A stretch of DNA of 64,000 nucleotides from an uncultured Pedobacter sp. (GCF_946480185.1 NZ_CAMLIG010000002.1:248001-312000), one strand, 5' to 3'; positions 33,313 through 43,760 are shown, numbered from the stretch's first letter. The notes: generated by a model not told the origin, from the letters alone. Numbers and translations are program-made.

Positions 33313-33945
33313 TTAAATGTGGATAAACAAATCTTCTTTAGCTTTCCTCACTTTTGTATAATGCTGATAGCTGTCGTCCGCTGATCTAAATCCTACTGCT
33401 GCAATTGCAACTGCATGTAAGTTCTTGTTTTCTAAACCTAAGATTTCATCAAATTTCGTTGCGTCAAAGCCTTCCATTGGGCAAGCATCAATATTATTTA
33501 AAGCTGCTGTTTCTAACAAAATGCCTAAACCTATGTAAGCTTGGCGGGTGTTCCAAGCATCTACTTCTTCTTTGGACCGTGAATTTACTGTTGCTTTCAT
33601 TACATCCGCATAACCTTTTAAGCTTTCGATTGTAACGCCTCTAGTTTCTGCAATGTTTTTTGTAAAAGCATCAACATGTTCTTCAGAAAAGTTTTCCTCA
33701 ATAGCAAAAACAAAAATTTCAGACGCTTCTGTAAGTTGGGCTTGTCTGTAAGCGGCTTGTTTAAGCTGTTCTTTAATTTCCTGATTTTTTACCACAATAA
33801 CTTTATAGGGTTGTAAACCAAAAGAACTAGGCGCTAACTGAACTGCCGATAGCAGACCTTCTAACTGGCTATCATTTAATTTTTTGCTGGTATCAAATGA
33901 TTTTGTAGCATATCTCCAATTTAAGGAGTCGATAATCTCTTTCAT
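33313..33945 (-). CDS. NAD(P)H-dependent nitroreductase-family oxidoreductase
   Basis: A 210-residue FMN enzyme of the nitroreductase family (NfsB-like). WRYATKSFDTSKKLND near residues 10-25 is the FMN phosphate-binding arginine region, APSSFGLQPYKVIVV near 36-50 the second FMN contact, and AYIGLGILLETAALNNIDAC near 135-154 the dimer helix with PMEGF following. Substrates may be quinones, nitro compounds or dihydropteridines; which one is not evident. The C-terminal KAKEDLFIHI is usual. It is transcribed alone. Confidence 0.92.
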   Translation of the reverse strand: MKEIIDSLNWRYATKSFDTSKKLNDSQLEGLLSAVQLAPSSFGLQPYKVIVVKNQEIKEQLKQAAYRQAQLTEASEIFVFAIEENFSEEHVDAFTKNIAETRGVTIESLKGYADVMKATVNSRSKEEVDAWNTRQAYIGLGILLETAALNNIDACPMEGFDATKFDEILGLENKNLHAVAIAAVGFRSADDSYQHYTKVRKAKEDLFIHI

Positions 33946-34023
33946 GATTTAAATATTTTTAACAAAATTACATGTTTAAACATTTAAATTTCAAACAAAT
34001 TGCAATAGATGACCTTTTGGTGA

Positions 34024-35187
34024 TTATTTATCGGAACTATCTAAACTCGCTCGCAATTTTGGTAAAGCTTGCGGATACTTTTCCTGAATAAAAACAATGA
34101 GGTTTTCTCTTATGTAACAGCGCAAATCAAAAGCATCTGACGAGTTTCTAGCGCTCATCAAAGCTCTAATTTCTATCACATTATCTTTTGCGTCCGTAAG
34201 TTGTAACGCTTGCAGCTTTTTATCCCATAAAGGGTTAAGAGATAATAATCTGCTAAATTCAGCTCGCAATTTATCTAAGGGCAAGCTATAATCTGCATAA
34301 ATAAAAACCGTTCCCAATATTTCGGCGGTAACGCGGGTCCAATTTTGAAAAGGCTTTTCTATAAAATAATTAATGGGCAAAATCAAACGGCGTTGATCCC
34401 AAATATGCAATACCACATAAGTTAATGTAATTTCTTCAACGCGTCCCCATTCTCCCTCAACCACTAAAACATCATCTATTCTTATGGGCTGTGTAAATGC
34501 AATTTGAAAACCTGCCAATAAATTGGAGAGAGATTTCTGTGCCGCAAAACCAATAATAATGCCGCTCACTCCTACTCCGGTAAGTAAACCGGCACCAATT
34601 CTGCGCATTCCATCAAAACTAAATAAAATCGCCGCCAGGGTTAAAATAATGATTAAACCAACGGAAACCTTACGCAAAAACTGGAGTTGCGTTCTAATCT
34701 TCCGCTCTCTTAAATTATCCTCTTTTTTTAAATCATAAGTGGAAAAAACAAAGTCTTGAAAAACATTGATCATGCTTACCAAAATGTATGCAAAGGATAC
34801 AATTAACGCGATTTCGATAAATTTACCATAAACCGTTAACAGAAGTGGGCCCAAAAAAATTACAGATTTGGTTATGCTCAAAAACACCAATGGCAAAAAA
34901 ATATTCATCGGTTTGCCCAACCTTATTACAATTGATTTTGCAAAAGAAAAATTGCTCTGACTATTATAATATCGGGTTAACCGAAGCAATAAAAACTTGA
35001 GAATAAAGCCTGCAATAATTGCCGTTAAAATAATGATGATATCAAATAGCCAATTCGGGATACCCCAGTAGTCGCTCTCAGAAATAAGTTTTAACATATT
35101 AATCCTGTAAAGTATAGACTTATCATTTACACAAAAAACAAGCCAAGCAAAGATTATTTTTACGTTTAAAAAGCCCGTTTCTTGCAA
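34024..35187 (-). CDS. MscS-family mechanosensitive channel
   Basis: Small-conductance mechanosensitive channel homologue. The pore-lining helix and first beta segment are clear: GLLTGVGVSGIIIGFAAQKS then NLLAGFQIAFTQPIRIDDVL and VVEGEWGRVEEITLTYVVL. At least four transmembrane segments precede it. The 387-residue frame starts at 35187, but the ATG at 35097 (MLKLISESDYWGIPNWLF) seems a better start, because the first 30 residues are unlike relatives. It would release solutes on hypoosmotic shock. The neighbouring trehalose genes make an osmotic context plausible. Confidence 0.9.
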   Translation of the reverse strand: MQETGFLNVKIIFAWLVFCVNDKSILYRINMLKLISESDYWGIPNWLFDIIIILTAIIAGFILKFLLLRLTRYYNSQSNFSFAKSIVIRLGKPMNIFLPLVFLSITKSVIFLGPLLLTVYGKFIEIALIVSFAYILVSMINVFQDFVFSTYDLKKEDNLRERKIRTQLQFLRKVSVGLIIILTLAAILFSFDGMRRIGAGLLTGVGVSGIIIGFAAQKSLSNLLAGFQIAFTQPIRIDDVLVVEGEWGRVEEITLTYVVLHIWDQRRLILPINYFIEKPFQNWTRVTAEILGTVFIYADYSLPLDKLRAEFSRLLSLNPLWDKKLQALQLTDAKDNVIEIRALMSARNSSDAFDLRCYIRENLIVFIQEKYPQALPKLRASLDSSDK

Positions 35188-35268
35188 TTATATCAGCTAT
35201 TTTAATGTTTTTATGCTTTTTGGTTAAATTATTGATATAATTTAAACCAGCATTCATTTACTAAAATC

Positions 35269-37437
35269 ATGGGGAAAACAATTATTATTTCGAATAGGTT
35301 ACCGGTTAAAATCACAAAAGAAAACAACAACTATCAATTAAAAGTAAGCGAAGGTGGTTTGGCAACTGGACTGGGCTCGGTGTATAAAGAAGGCAATAAT
35401 ATTTGGACTGGATGGTGTGGATTGGATATTCCAAAAGCTGATGAAAACAACATTAAAAATAAATTAAGCAAAGAAAACCTTGCTCCGGTTTTTCTAACCG
35501 AAGAAGAGATTCATTTATATTATGAAGGTTTTTCTAACGAAACACTTTGGCCTATTTTTCATTACATGTCCACCTATGCACAATATGAGCAAAGCTATTG
35601 GAATAGCTATAAAAATGTAAATAAAAAATTTAGAGATGCTGTTCTGGCTATCGCCCAACCCGATGACGTCATCTGGATCCACGATTATCAATTGCTTTTA
35701 TTGCCAGCTTTGCTGAGGGAACAGCTTCCCGATGCTACTATTGGCTTTTTTCAGCATATTCCTTTCCCTTCTTATGAATTATTCAGGTTAATTCCGTGGA
35801 GAGCAGAACTTTTAGAGGGAATGCTTGGCGCAGATTTAATAGGTTTCCATACTTATGATGATGTAAGGCACTTTACCAGCTCCGCTACTCGGGTACTGCC
35901 GGTGCAAACCAGTGCCAATGTAATTCATAAAGAAGACAGAAACATTACGATAGATGCTTTCCCAATGGGGATTGATGCAGAAAAATTCAGCCTCTTGCCC
36001 ACAACACCAGAAGTTGAAGAGATTAAAAAACAGTACGATGAAATTTTAGGTAACACTAAGCTTATTTTATCCATTGACCGCTTGGATTATAGCAAAGGCA
36101 TTCTACAAAGGCTAATGGCATTCGAGAAGATTTTGACCGAAAACACCAAATACATAGAACAAATTTGTCTGCACATGATTGTGGTTCCCTCTCGTGATAC
36201 CATCCCACAATACATTGAATTACGCGATAACATTGATAAAATGGTGGGTAATATCAACGCAAGGTTCCGCACTTCCAGCTGGAATCCTATTCAATATTTT
36301 TACCGGTCTTTCCCTATTGAGGAACTTTCGGCACTTTATAACAAATCACACATTTGCTTGGTAACCCCTATGCGTGACGGGATGAATTTGGTGAGTAAGG
36401 AATACGTTGCCAGCAGGACAGATAACACCGGCGTACTTATTTTAAGCGAAATGGCGGGCGCATCCAAAGAATTAATTGAAGCTTTAATTGTTAACCCCAA
36501 TAATTTGGGAGAAATGAGCGACGCCATAATTCAGGGATTGGAAATGACAACAGCAGAACAGACCAGCAGAATGGAAAGCTTAAAGCAAACGGTAACAAAG
36601 TTTGACATTAAACATTGGGTAAAAATATTTATGGACCAGTTAGAAGAGGTAAAAGCAACAGAACATTCAAGAAGAGCCAGACACGTCAATAAAGAATTAT
36701 TGATTGAGTTTGGTGCTACCATGAACGCCGCAAAAAAACGGGCACTATTTTTAGATTACGATGGAACATTGGTAGATTTTAAATCGAATATTGATGAAGC
36801 ATCTCCGGACGCTGAACTTTACAAGCTTATCACTAAACTGAGCAACGATGACAGAAACAAAGTGATTATTATAAGTGGCAGAAAACACGAAACTTTAGAC
36901 CAATGGTTTGCGCACATGCCAGCCGTGGATTTAATTGCCGAACACGGCGCTTGGAAAAAAATAGATGGTGGAGCTTGGGAAGAAACACCTAATTTATCTG
37001 ACAAGTGGAAGATGAATATCCGCCCCATGCTGGAGTCATACTCGGACAGGACACCCGGTAGTTTTATCGAAGAAAAACGATATGCTTTAGCTTGGCATTA
37101 CCGCAAAGTGGAGAAAGGCTTGGGAGAATTAAGGGCAAACGAATTGGTGAGCAATATGCGTTATCTTACCCGAGAAAAAGGTTTACAACTTTTGCCCGGA
37201 AACAAGGTTATAGAAGTTAAAAATGCAGAGATCAACAAGGGAAAAGCAACCTTGGATTATCTTCATAACAAAGAATTTGATTTTATTTTAGCCATGGGCG
37301 ATGACCATACAGACGAGGATATTTTTGTAGCCATTAACGATATCGCTATTACCATTAAAGTAGGGAGTAGCATTTCTGAGGCTAATTATTACCTCAGAAA
37401 TGTACAGGAAGTTAGAACTTTACTTAATAGTCTCTGA
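35269..37437 (+). CDS. Bifunctional trehalose-6-phosphate synthase/phosphatase
   Basis: A 722-residue fusion of OtsA and OtsB. Residues 1-470 are the GT20 synthase: [64 protein letters not shown] and [16 protein letters not shown] are all intact. Residues 485-722 are the HAD phosphatase, with the nucleophile motif DYDGT at 496-500, [14 protein letters not shown], and the metal-binding [11 protein letters not shown] near the end. It makes trehalose from UDP-glucose and glucose-6-phosphate in one polypeptide, giving protection against osmotic or desiccation stress. Its last 18 bp overlap the opposing glycoside hydrolase gene. Confidence 0.97.
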   Translation: MGKTIIISNRLPVKITKENNNYQLKVSEGGLATGLGSVYKEGNNIWTGWCGLDIPKADENNIKNKLSKENLAPVFLTEEEIHLYYEGFSNETLWPIFHYMSTYAQYEQSYWNSYKNVNKKFRDAVLAIAQPDDVIWIHDYQLLLLPALLREQLPDATIGFFQHIPFPSYELFRLIPWRAELLEGMLGADLIGFHTYDDVRHFTSSATRVLPVQTSANVIHKEDRNITIDAFPMGIDAEKFSLLPTTPEVEEIKKQYDEILGNTKLILSIDRLDYSKGILQRLMAFEKILTENTKYIEQICLHMIVVPSRDTIPQYIELRDNIDKMVGNINARFRTSSWNPIQYFYRSFPIEELSALYNKSHICLVTPMRDGMNLVSKEYVASRTDNTGVLILSEMAGASKELIEALIVNPNNLGEMSDAIIQGLEMTTAEQTSRMESLKQTVTKFDIKHWVKIFMDQLEEVKATEHSRRARHVNKELLIEFGATMNAAKKRALFLDYDGTLVDFKSNIDEASPDAELYKLITKLSNDDRNKVIIISGRKHETLDQWFAHMPAVDLIAEHGAWKKIDGGAWEETPNLSDKWKMNIRPMLESYSDRTPGSFIEEKRYALAWHYRKVEKGLGELRANELVSNMRYLTREKGLQLLPGNKVIEVKNAEINKGKATLDYLHNKEFDFILAMGDDHTDEDIFVAINDIAITIKVGSSISEANYYLRNVQEVRTLLNSL

Positions 37438-39228
37438 GGATAAATACAGAGGTTTATTTAATTTATTAGAAATTCTGTAGGCTGCATTCATTAATCCAAC
37501 ATGACTGTATGCCTGCGGAAAATTTCCCCACATACTGCCGTCTGTTTCGTCAATATCTTCACTAAACAACTTTAAATGGTTGGCATAAGGCATCAGTTTT
37601 TCGAACTCTCTTATCGCATCATCCACACGGCCTACGCAAGCTAAAGCTTCAACATACCAAAAGGCGCAGATTAAAAAAGTGCTCTCAGGCTTACCAAAAT
37701 CATCAGAATGTAAATACCTGTAAAATAAACCGTTAGGTGTTTTAAGTTCTTTCTCCAAAGCTTCCAGATGGTCTCTTGCTTTTTGCGAGTTAGGATCAAT
37801 ATAATTCATCATAATTAACTGCAAAGTACTGGCATCTAAATACGGACTGCCAACTGCGTGGGTATAAACTTTCCTAACGGGATCATAACATGCCTCGATA
37901 TGTGCGGCAGCTCTTTCCATCAAGTGCAGTGCTTTTTCCTCCAACTCTTTATGATCAATAGTTCTCGCAATTTTCAGCGCTGCACTACAGCCTGCCCATT
38001 GAAATAAATTGCTGTAACAATGCATATAAGCACTGTTTCTAAACTCCCAAATCCCCGCGTCTTTCTCATCAATGGTATGCTCAATTCTTTTAAGCGCAAC
38101 TTCAACCAAGTGCGCAGAATCTTTACGTTCTGAAAACACAAAACGATGATCGGTATATAAAGGCAATAAAGAAATCAAAGCTTGCCCGTAAATATCATTT
38201 TGAATATGTTCATAAGCTTGATTTCCAATCCTAACCGGACCGTTACCCATATAACCTTCCAAATGATCTGCAATATGTTCCGTTAAATCTTTTTGGCGAG
38301 AAATACTGTATAAAGGCTGATAACGCAATCCTTCCTCAAAGGAGATATCAGTGATATAATCGAAATATCTTTCGGTTTCTTCAAAATGGCCAATATGGTG
38401 CAATGCCGTAATTACATAATAAGTATCTCGTAACCAGCAATATCGGTAGTCCCAATTTCTTCCGCTTCCCGGAAACTCGGGTAAACTTGTTGTGCTTGCC
38501 GCGATGATTGCTCCGGTATCTTCGTACTGATGGATTTTTAAAGCCAAAGCAGATCGGATAACATATTCTTGGTTAAAATCACCGATGGAAGATCGTTTAA
38601 TCCAAGTTCGCCAATAAGCATTGGTTTCTTGCAAAAATCGCTCAGCAGTAACTTCTGCACCAGCTTCAAGCGGTTCACCGTAAGTTAAAATAGCGTATTT
38701 AGTTTCTTTTAAAATAAAATACTGGTCTTCTACAATATATGAAATGGTGGCATTTGTAGTTAACCTCAAACTTTCGCCACAGCCATCAAAATTAACGTGG
38801 TTACTTCCCCTAACAGTTTTTAATTCTGTTAATCCGTAATTATAAACAGGTTTACATACAATTTTTATATGTGGATTTCCTTCTAATGGTTCTATTTTCC
38901 TGACCAGCATTAAGGGTTTAAAATACCTATCGTATTGTTGAAAACGCGGTGCAAAATCGGTAACTCTATATTTTCCGGTTTCTGTGGTAATTTCTGTACA
39001 GAGAATATTTGTGTTTTCTTGATAATACTGTTTGGAGGTAAACTCGCCAGAAGGCTTAATGGAAAACTCGCCACCTTTTTTATCATCCAACAATGATCCA
39101 AAAACAAAAGAGCTGTCAAACCGTGGCCAACAAAGCCATTTTACATCGGTATTTTTATGTATGTGTGCTAAAAAAGAGCAATTGCCTATTAATCCGGTCT
39201 CATAAATATGTCGTCCCATAAATGTCAT
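37420..39228 (-). CDS. GH15-family glycoside hydrolase (trehalase/glucoamylase type)
   Basis: A 602-residue cytoplasmic protein with the GH15 (alpha/alpha)6 toroid. The N-terminal beta domain has YETGLIGNCSFLAHI and VKWLCWPRFDSSFVFGSLLD, the catalytic domain carries NWDYRYCWLRDTYYVITAL, and a C-terminal segment has the SHVGLMNAAYRISNKLNK close typical of the family. The group includes bacterial and archaeal trehalases as well as glucoamylases. The tail-to-tail position with the trehalose synthesis gene favours trehalase. No signal peptide is visible. The start could be the ATG at 39228 or three codons later. Confidence 0.92.
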   Translation of the reverse strand: MTFMGRHIYETGLIGNCSFLAHIHKNTDVKWLCWPRFDSSFVFGSLLDDKKGGEFSIKPSGEFTSKQYYQENTNILCTEITTETGKYRVTDFAPRFQQYDRYFKPLMLVRKIEPLEGNPHIKIVCKPVYNYGLTELKTVRGSNHVNFDGCGESLRLTTNATISYIVEDQYFILKETKYAILTYGEPLEAGAEVTAERFLQETNAYWRTWIKRSSIGDFNQEYVIRSALALKIHQYEDTGAIIAASTTSLPEFPGSGRNWDYRYCWLRDTYYVITALHHIGHFEETERYFDYITDISFEEGLRYQPLYSISRQKDLTEHIADHLEGYMGNGPVRIGNQAYEHIQNDIYGQALISLLPLYTDHRFVFSERKDSAHLVEVALKRIEHTIDEKDAGIWEFRNSAYMHCYSNLFQWAGCSAALKIARTIDHKELEEKALHLMERAAAHIEACYDPVRKVYTHAVGSPYLDASTLQLIMMNYIDPNSQKARDHLEALEKELKTPNGLFYRYLHSDDFGKPESTFLICAFWYVEALACVGRVDDAIREFEKLMPYANHLKLFSEDIDETDGSMWGNFPQAYSHVGLMNAAYRISNKLNKPLYLSSETIK

Positions 39229-39337
39229 TTAATTTTGGTTTAACCTTACAAGCTTTGTACCTAAGCTATTAAAAAAACAAAATTATTTTGCTTAAAGGAT
39301 AAAAAAGGGGCTTATTTGACAATATTTTAGAAAGGCC

Positions 39338-41476
39338 TTATTCTTTTCTCCGTTGTGCCCGCCGCTCTTTACGAAGCTCTTTCGGTGTTTTTTGTGTGCT
39401 ATCCTTAGCATTTGGATTAGGTTCAAAAACCCGTTTCAAAAAAGGTTCTTTTTTCTCAACAGAATCTTTGCTCGACTGCTTTTTAAAAATATTGAGGTTA
39501 AAAAATCCGTTATCGTCTTCTTCTGCCAAACTATCCGGCACAAAATCGCTAGGCGCAATTTGCTTACGTAAACCCTCCCGCAACCGAACTCCATAAAATC
39601 CGTAACCGCTGCTGTCTCTCGGAATGTATCCGTTTATCGCCATTAATTTCCCCAATGAGTTAAAATAACCGCTTAAATACGGTTTCAATGAACCATCTGA
39701 CTGCCATTTATATAATGAAGCTTTAGGTTTGGGCACAATGCTTGCCAAATAGATAGACTCGCCTACCGATAGTTCTGAAGGCGATTTACCGAAATAGTAG
39801 TGTGCGGCTTCGCCAATTCCGTAAACGTTATTTCCCCATTCTATAATGTTTAAATAAACCTCGTACATTCTTGATTTACTGATTAGATGCTCATTTTCTA
39901 TCAGCCAAACAATCAATATTTCTTCAAATTTGCGACCTAAATTCTTTTTCCGGTTTAAGAAAACATTTTTCACTAATTGCATTGAAATAGTGCTGGCTCC
40001 TCTTTTAAAAGATTTTGCTTTAAAGTTTGTAGCAATTGATTTTCTAATGGCTTCTTCCTCAAATCCTTTATGAGTATAAAAAGACGGATCTTCTGAACTG
40101 ATCAACGCATTTTTCATGTTTGGAGAAATAGACTGCAAAGGCGTATAATTTGGATTACCTGGACCTACTATTATATCTCGCACCGGCTTTCCTTTTTCAT
40201 ACGGAGTGTAAACAAATGGTGAATTTATTTTTTGAAAATCAACCTTTCCAAAGCGTAGGATTTTAAAATCATCACTACTGTTTAAATCCGAATTAAAAAC
40301 TACATCATCCGGCTTGGCCGAATCCAAATAAAAATTAAGCGCATAATTCAATTTTCCCTGAACTTTTATTCCTTCTAAAGATTCAAATAAACCAACCGGG
40401 AAAGCATCAAAAACATCCTGCGCAACTTGTTCATAAGCGTTTAGCTTAAGCTGATATATTTTTTTATTGCCAAATGTTAATTTAACAAAAGGATTAACCT
40501 GCGCTTTTCCTAAAGTAATTACCGAACTACTGTCTAAAGCAACGTAATTTGAACCTATCAGCATTTTGGCATCAATGGCTCCAGATTTCACAATCACATC
40601 ATTAGGGGCAATTTTTGGATTATTGATTACTAAGTTTCTAACATACCACGAACCATCAATCTGAAATTCGTCACCTACCATTTTGGCGCTTCTCATAGTT
40701 GTTCTAACGGTATCAAAACTTACTTTCAAATTGTATTTCTTATCTAAATACGGGAATTTAACTTGTTGGTTATCTGCAAAAAGTTTTAAATCCAATTGCT
40801 GTCGCGATGGATTTGCAACGCCCGTTACATGCCATACCGCTTGGTTAGCATTTAGTTTGATTGTTGAATTTACCTGGCCGTTTACAATGGTTGCACTTTC
40901 TGTTTTTAAGCTAAAATGAGTGGTATCCTGATCAAAGGTGACTATAAAATTTTTAACGTCCATGTCTTCCGGGATTTTATCCAAAGCCTTTTTGATCAAT
41001 TTATTGGCAAGGTCAGACAAATCTGTTTTAGTTTCTGTTTTAACAGAATCCTGGTCATTTTTCTTAAATAAAAAATCGTAATTACTTAAACTATCGTTCC
41101 TTACAAGTGAAATAAGCGCATCATGAATGTCAAGTTCCGAAATTTTAACGCTACCAAATAGCAAAGGAAAAAGCTTCACTCCTACTTTTAAATCAGCAAT
41201 GTTTGCCAAACTATCTCTGTTTTCAGGAATTACAGTAATATTTTTAAAGTGAACAGTGGTTAACCCATCAAATCCGTAAGCACCTATATTAACATTTAAA
41301 TCGTATTTGCTTTTAGCCTTATCAATCCCTTTTGCAACCGCTGCCTTTAAAAGTGCATCTCTTTTGCTGTAAATCACTGTCACTCCAATAACCAATAGCG
41401 CTACAATAGCGCAAATACTAATTAAAATGGCTTTTTTATATTTGTGTAAAAAGTTTTTTTGGTTGGGGTTGTCCAT
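39338..41476 (-). CDS. GT51 peptidoglycan glycosyltransferase with long AsmA-like N-terminal region
   Basis: A 712-residue membrane-anchored protein. One transmembrane helix lies at residues 14-35. Residues 45-420 are a beta-rich periplasmic region resembling AsmA/TamB-like repeats (IGAYGFDGLTTVHFKNITVI; LKVGVKLFPLLFGSVKISEL). The GT51 domain is at about 430-620, with the catalytic Glu462 in SSEDPSFYTHKGFE, the GASTISMQLVKN motif, and the RKFEEI and GIGEAAHYYFGKSP motifs. There is no transpeptidase domain, so it is a monofunctional lipid II polymerase. The C-terminal 60 residues are Lys/Arg-rich. Monofunctional GT51 enzymes such as MtgA are only about 240 residues, so the N-terminal extension is notable. 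Confidence 0.88.
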   Translation of the reverse strand: MDNPNQKNFLHKYKKAILISICAIVALLVIGVTVIYSKRDALLKAAVAKGIDKAKSKYDLNVNIGAYGFDGLTTVHFKNITVIPENRDSLANIADLKVGVKLFPLLFGSVKISELDIHDALISLVRNDSLSNYDFLFKKNDQDSVKTETKTDLSDLANKLIKKALDKIPEDMDVKNFIVTFDQDTTHFSLKTESATIVNGQVNSTIKLNANQAVWHVTGVANPSRQQLDLKLFADNQQVKFPYLDKKYNLKVSFDTVRTTMRSAKMVGDEFQIDGSWYVRNLVINNPKIAPNDVIVKSGAIDAKMLIGSNYVALDSSSVITLGKAQVNPFVKLTFGNKKIYQLKLNAYEQVAQDVFDAFPVGLFESLEGIKVQGKLNYALNFYLDSAKPDDVVFNSDLNSSDDFKILRFGKVDFQKINSPFVYTPYEKGKPVRDIIVGPGNPNYTPLQSISPNMKNALISSEDPSFYTHKGFEEEAIRKSIATNFKAKSFKRGASTISMQLVKNVFLNRKKNLGRKFEEILIVWLIENEHLISKSRMYEVYLNIIEWGNNVYGIGEAAHYYFGKSPSELSVGESIYLASIVPKPKASLYKWQSDGSLKPYLSGYFNSLGKLMAINGYIPRDSSGYGFYGVRLREGLRKQIAPSDFVPDSLAEEDDNGFFNLNIFKKQSSKDSVEKKEPFLKRVFEPNPNAKDSTQKTPKELRKERRAQRRKE

Positions 41477-41601
41477 ACAATCAGCTGTTGCGTAAAATCT
41501 TGCTCAAAGATATTTTTTTATTTCTCGGTTTTGTGTCAAAAACAACGCCGAATCCTGTATATCATTGTAAGTTTTGTAAATTCGGGCATAAATTAATTAA
41601 A

Positions 41602-42681
41602 ATGTCGTTTACGAAAGAAAATATATTAGACGCCTTAAAAAATGTAGAGGATCCGGATTTTAAGAAAGATTTGGTGACACTAAAGATGATTGAGGATTTA
41701 ATTGTTGATGGCAATAAAGTGAGTTTTACTGTGGTACTTACTACACCGGCTTGCCCGATGAAAGAAATGCTAGAGAATGCTTGCAGAAATGCTGTTAAAC
41801 ATTTTGTCAGTAAGGATGCTGAAATCAGCATAAAAATGACCAGCAGAGTTACTTCTCCTCAGCAACAATTAACAGGAGATATCAAAAATATTATTGTTGT
41901 AGCGTCCGGAAAAGGTGGCGTTGGAAAATCAACCGTGGCTGCAAATTTAGCTTTAGCACTAAAATTAAACGGCGCAAAAGTAGGTTTAATTGATGCCGAT
42001 ATTTACGGACCATCTGTACCTATTATGTTCGGCCTGCAAGGCGCAAAACCAAAAGCATCAGAAGTTAATGGCAAAACCAGAATTGAGCCCATTGAACAAT
42101 ATGGCATCAAACTACTTTCCTTAGGTTTTTTTACGGACCCAAACCAACCTGTGCCTTGGCGAGGACCAATGGCTTCCACAGCAGTAAAACAACTTTTCAA
42201 CGACGCAGATTGGGGCGAACTTGATTATTTAGTGGTGGATTTGCCTCCAGGGACAGGTGATATCCATATTACTGTGGCCCAAAGTTTCCCAATCTCCGGC
42301 GCTGTGATTGTTACCACACCACAACAGGTTGCATTGGCTGATGCCAAAAAAGGTATTGGTATGTTTAGGATGGATGCCATTAACATCCCAATTTTAGGCG
42401 TGGTTGAAAACATGTCGTACTTTACCCCTGCCGAATTGCCCGAAAACAAATATTATATTTTTGGTAAAAATGGCGGTAAAGAACTGGCCGAGCTATACAA
42501 TACTCCATTTTTAGGCGAATTGCCTTTGGTACAAAGTGTAAGCGAAGCCGGCGACAGTGGTTCGCCAGTGGTTTTACAAGCAGATAATGTGATGTCTGTT
42601 GCATTTATTGAGTTAGCGCAAAAAGTGGCGCAACAAATTGCCATTAGAAATAACGAGGCGAAAATAAAAAGCACCGTTTAG
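41602..42681 (+). CDS. mrp: Mrp/NBP35-type iron-sulfur cluster carrier ATPase
   Basis: A P-loop ATPase that carries and delivers Fe-S clusters. The open frame begins at 41488, but the ATG at 41602 (MSFTKENILDALKNVEDPD) gives the normal start: the MIP18/FeS-assembly domain at residues 1-85, then the ATPase. The P-loop is ASGKGGVGKSTVAANLAL, followed by DADIYGPSVPIMFG, LVVDLPPGTGDIH and GVVENMS. The Mrp C-x-x-C pair normally follows GVVENMS, but here the sequence is SYFTPAELPENKYYIFG, so the canonical CxxC is absent, as in many Bacteroidota Mrp proteins. A NifU-domain gene follows 40 bp downstream and is likely cotranscribed. Confidence 0.92.
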   Translation: MSFTKENILDALKNVEDPDFKKDLVTLKMIEDLIVDGNKVSFTVVLTTPACPMKEMLENACRNAVKHFVSKDAEISIKMTSRVTSPQQQLTGDIKNIIVVASGKGGVGKSTVAANLALALKLNGAKVGLIDADIYGPSVPIMFGLQGAKPKASEVNGKTRIEPIEQYGIKLLSLGFFTDPNQPVPWRGPMASTAVKQLFNDADWGELDYLVVDLPPGTGDIHITVAQSFPISGAVIVTTPQQVALADAKKGIGMFRMDAINIPILGVVENMSYFTPAELPENKYYIFGKNGGKELAELYNTPFLGELPLVQSVSEAGDSGSPVVLQADNVMSVAFIELAQKVAQQIAIRNNEAKIKSTV

Positions 42682-42721
42682 ATAAGACGAATAAATTCTG
42701 TATTTTTATATAAATTAAAAG

Positions 42722-43012
42722 ATGATGAGTGATCACGAAATTTTATTAGCAAAGGTAGAAGCGGCCTTAGACACTATTAGACCGTATCTAATTGCTGATG
42801 CTGGGAATGTATCAATTTTAGAAATAACAGAAGATAAGGTTTTGAAGATTAAACTTTTAGGCTCTTGTGAATCATGCCCTATGAGTATTATGACATTAAA
42901 AGCAGGAATAGAGCAAGCGGTAAAAAAAGCTGTCCCAGAGATTACAGCAGTTGAAGCCATCAATATTACACCTATTGATTCGCCAAATGCTGTGATGCCC
43001 AATAGCAACTAA
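42722..43012 (+). CDS. NifU C-terminal domain protein
   Basis: A 96-residue NifU-like scaffold or carrier for Fe-S clusters. The conserved core VEAALDTIRPYLIADAGNVS leads to LGSCESCPMSIMTLKAGIEQ with the cluster-binding C-x-x-C pair (CESC). The protein is a stand-alone Nfu domain. It lies 40 bp after the Mrp gene in the same direction, which supports a joint role in Fe-S cluster delivery. A terminator follows 22 bp after its stop. Confidence 0.92.
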   Translation: MMSDHEILLAKVEAALDTIRPYLIADAGNVSILEITEDKVLKIKLLGSCESCPMSIMTLKAGIEQAVKKAVPEITAVEAINITPIDSPNAVMPNSN

Positions 43013-43034
43013 CATTCGCTAATTAAAACATTTC

Positions 43035-43065
43035 AAGAGCCTTTCCGTTAAAAGATAAGGCTCTT
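43035..43065 (+). terminator. Terminator of the mrp-nifU pair
   Basis: AAGAGCCTT (43035-43043) pairs with AAGGCTCTT (43057-43065), with T residues following the stem. Confidence 0.75.
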
Positions 43066-43128
43066 TTGTTTAACAAAAATTAACAAGATTTAAGCACTGC
43101 GGTACTTTTTTTGATATAAATTAGCAAC

Positions 43129-43758
43129 TTGAAAAATCTAATTATCCTTATATTACTCGCTGTCGGTATGCAGGCATTTGCCCAGCAGGAGAAACCGTTG
43201 GTGCAATTTTCTGGGATAATTTATGATAGGGACAGCAATTCTGTGGTTCCTTATGTGACTATCAAAAACTTATCTGAAGACGGGAAAACCTATTCTGCCA
43301 ACTATAAAGGCTATTTCTCTTTTGTTGTACACGAAGGTGACAGTGTGTTATTCAGTTCTGTGGGTTACAAAAAATTAAAGCTCAACATTCCAACAAATTT
43401 ACCGGAAAAGAAATTTACCGCTTTAGTTAAAATTCAGTCTGATAATATTGAGTTGCCTATGGTTACCATATTTCCATGGGCGAGTATTGACGAATTTAAA
43501 AAGGATTTTTTAACCTTAAAATTTGCGGATGACGATTTAGCAATAGCGATGAAAAATTTATCGAAGAAAAGTTTAAAAGACTTATCTGCATCTTTACCCA
43601 GAGATGGAGGCGAATATAACCTCAGCAATTTTCAAAACAACCACAACAACCTTGTAAATAGCCACATGGTGCAAACCAATCCATTGTTAAATCCGTTGGC
43701 TTGGGGCGCATTAATCAAACAAATTAGCGATGGTAATAAGGCAAGAAATAAAGATTAA
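43129..43758 (+). CDS. Exported protein with carboxypeptidase-like regulatory domain
   Basis: A 209-residue protein that appears to begin at a TTG codon. The signal peptide MKNLIILILLAVGMQAFAQQ is clear and confirms that start. Residues 25-105 form a CarboxypepD_reg/CNA-B-like beta sandwich (FSGIIYDRDSNSVVPYVTIK, then YKGYFSFVVHEGDSVLFSSV and GYKKLKL). The C-terminal half is polar and rich in Asn, with no recognisable domain. Such stand-alone proteins are common in Bacteroidota envelopes; function unknown. A palindromic repeat follows the stop. Confidence 0.8.
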   Translation: MKNLIILILLAVGMQAFAQQEKPLVQFSGIIYDRDSNSVVPYVTIKNLSEDGKTYSANYKGYFSFVVHEGDSVLFSSVGYKKLKLNIPTNLPEKKFTALVKIQSDNIELPMVTIFPWASIDEFKKDFLTLKFADDDLAIAMKNLSKKSLKDLSASLPRDGGEYNLSNFQNNHNNLVNSHMVQTNPLLNPLAWGALIKQISDGNKARNKD

Positions 43759-43760
43759 AA

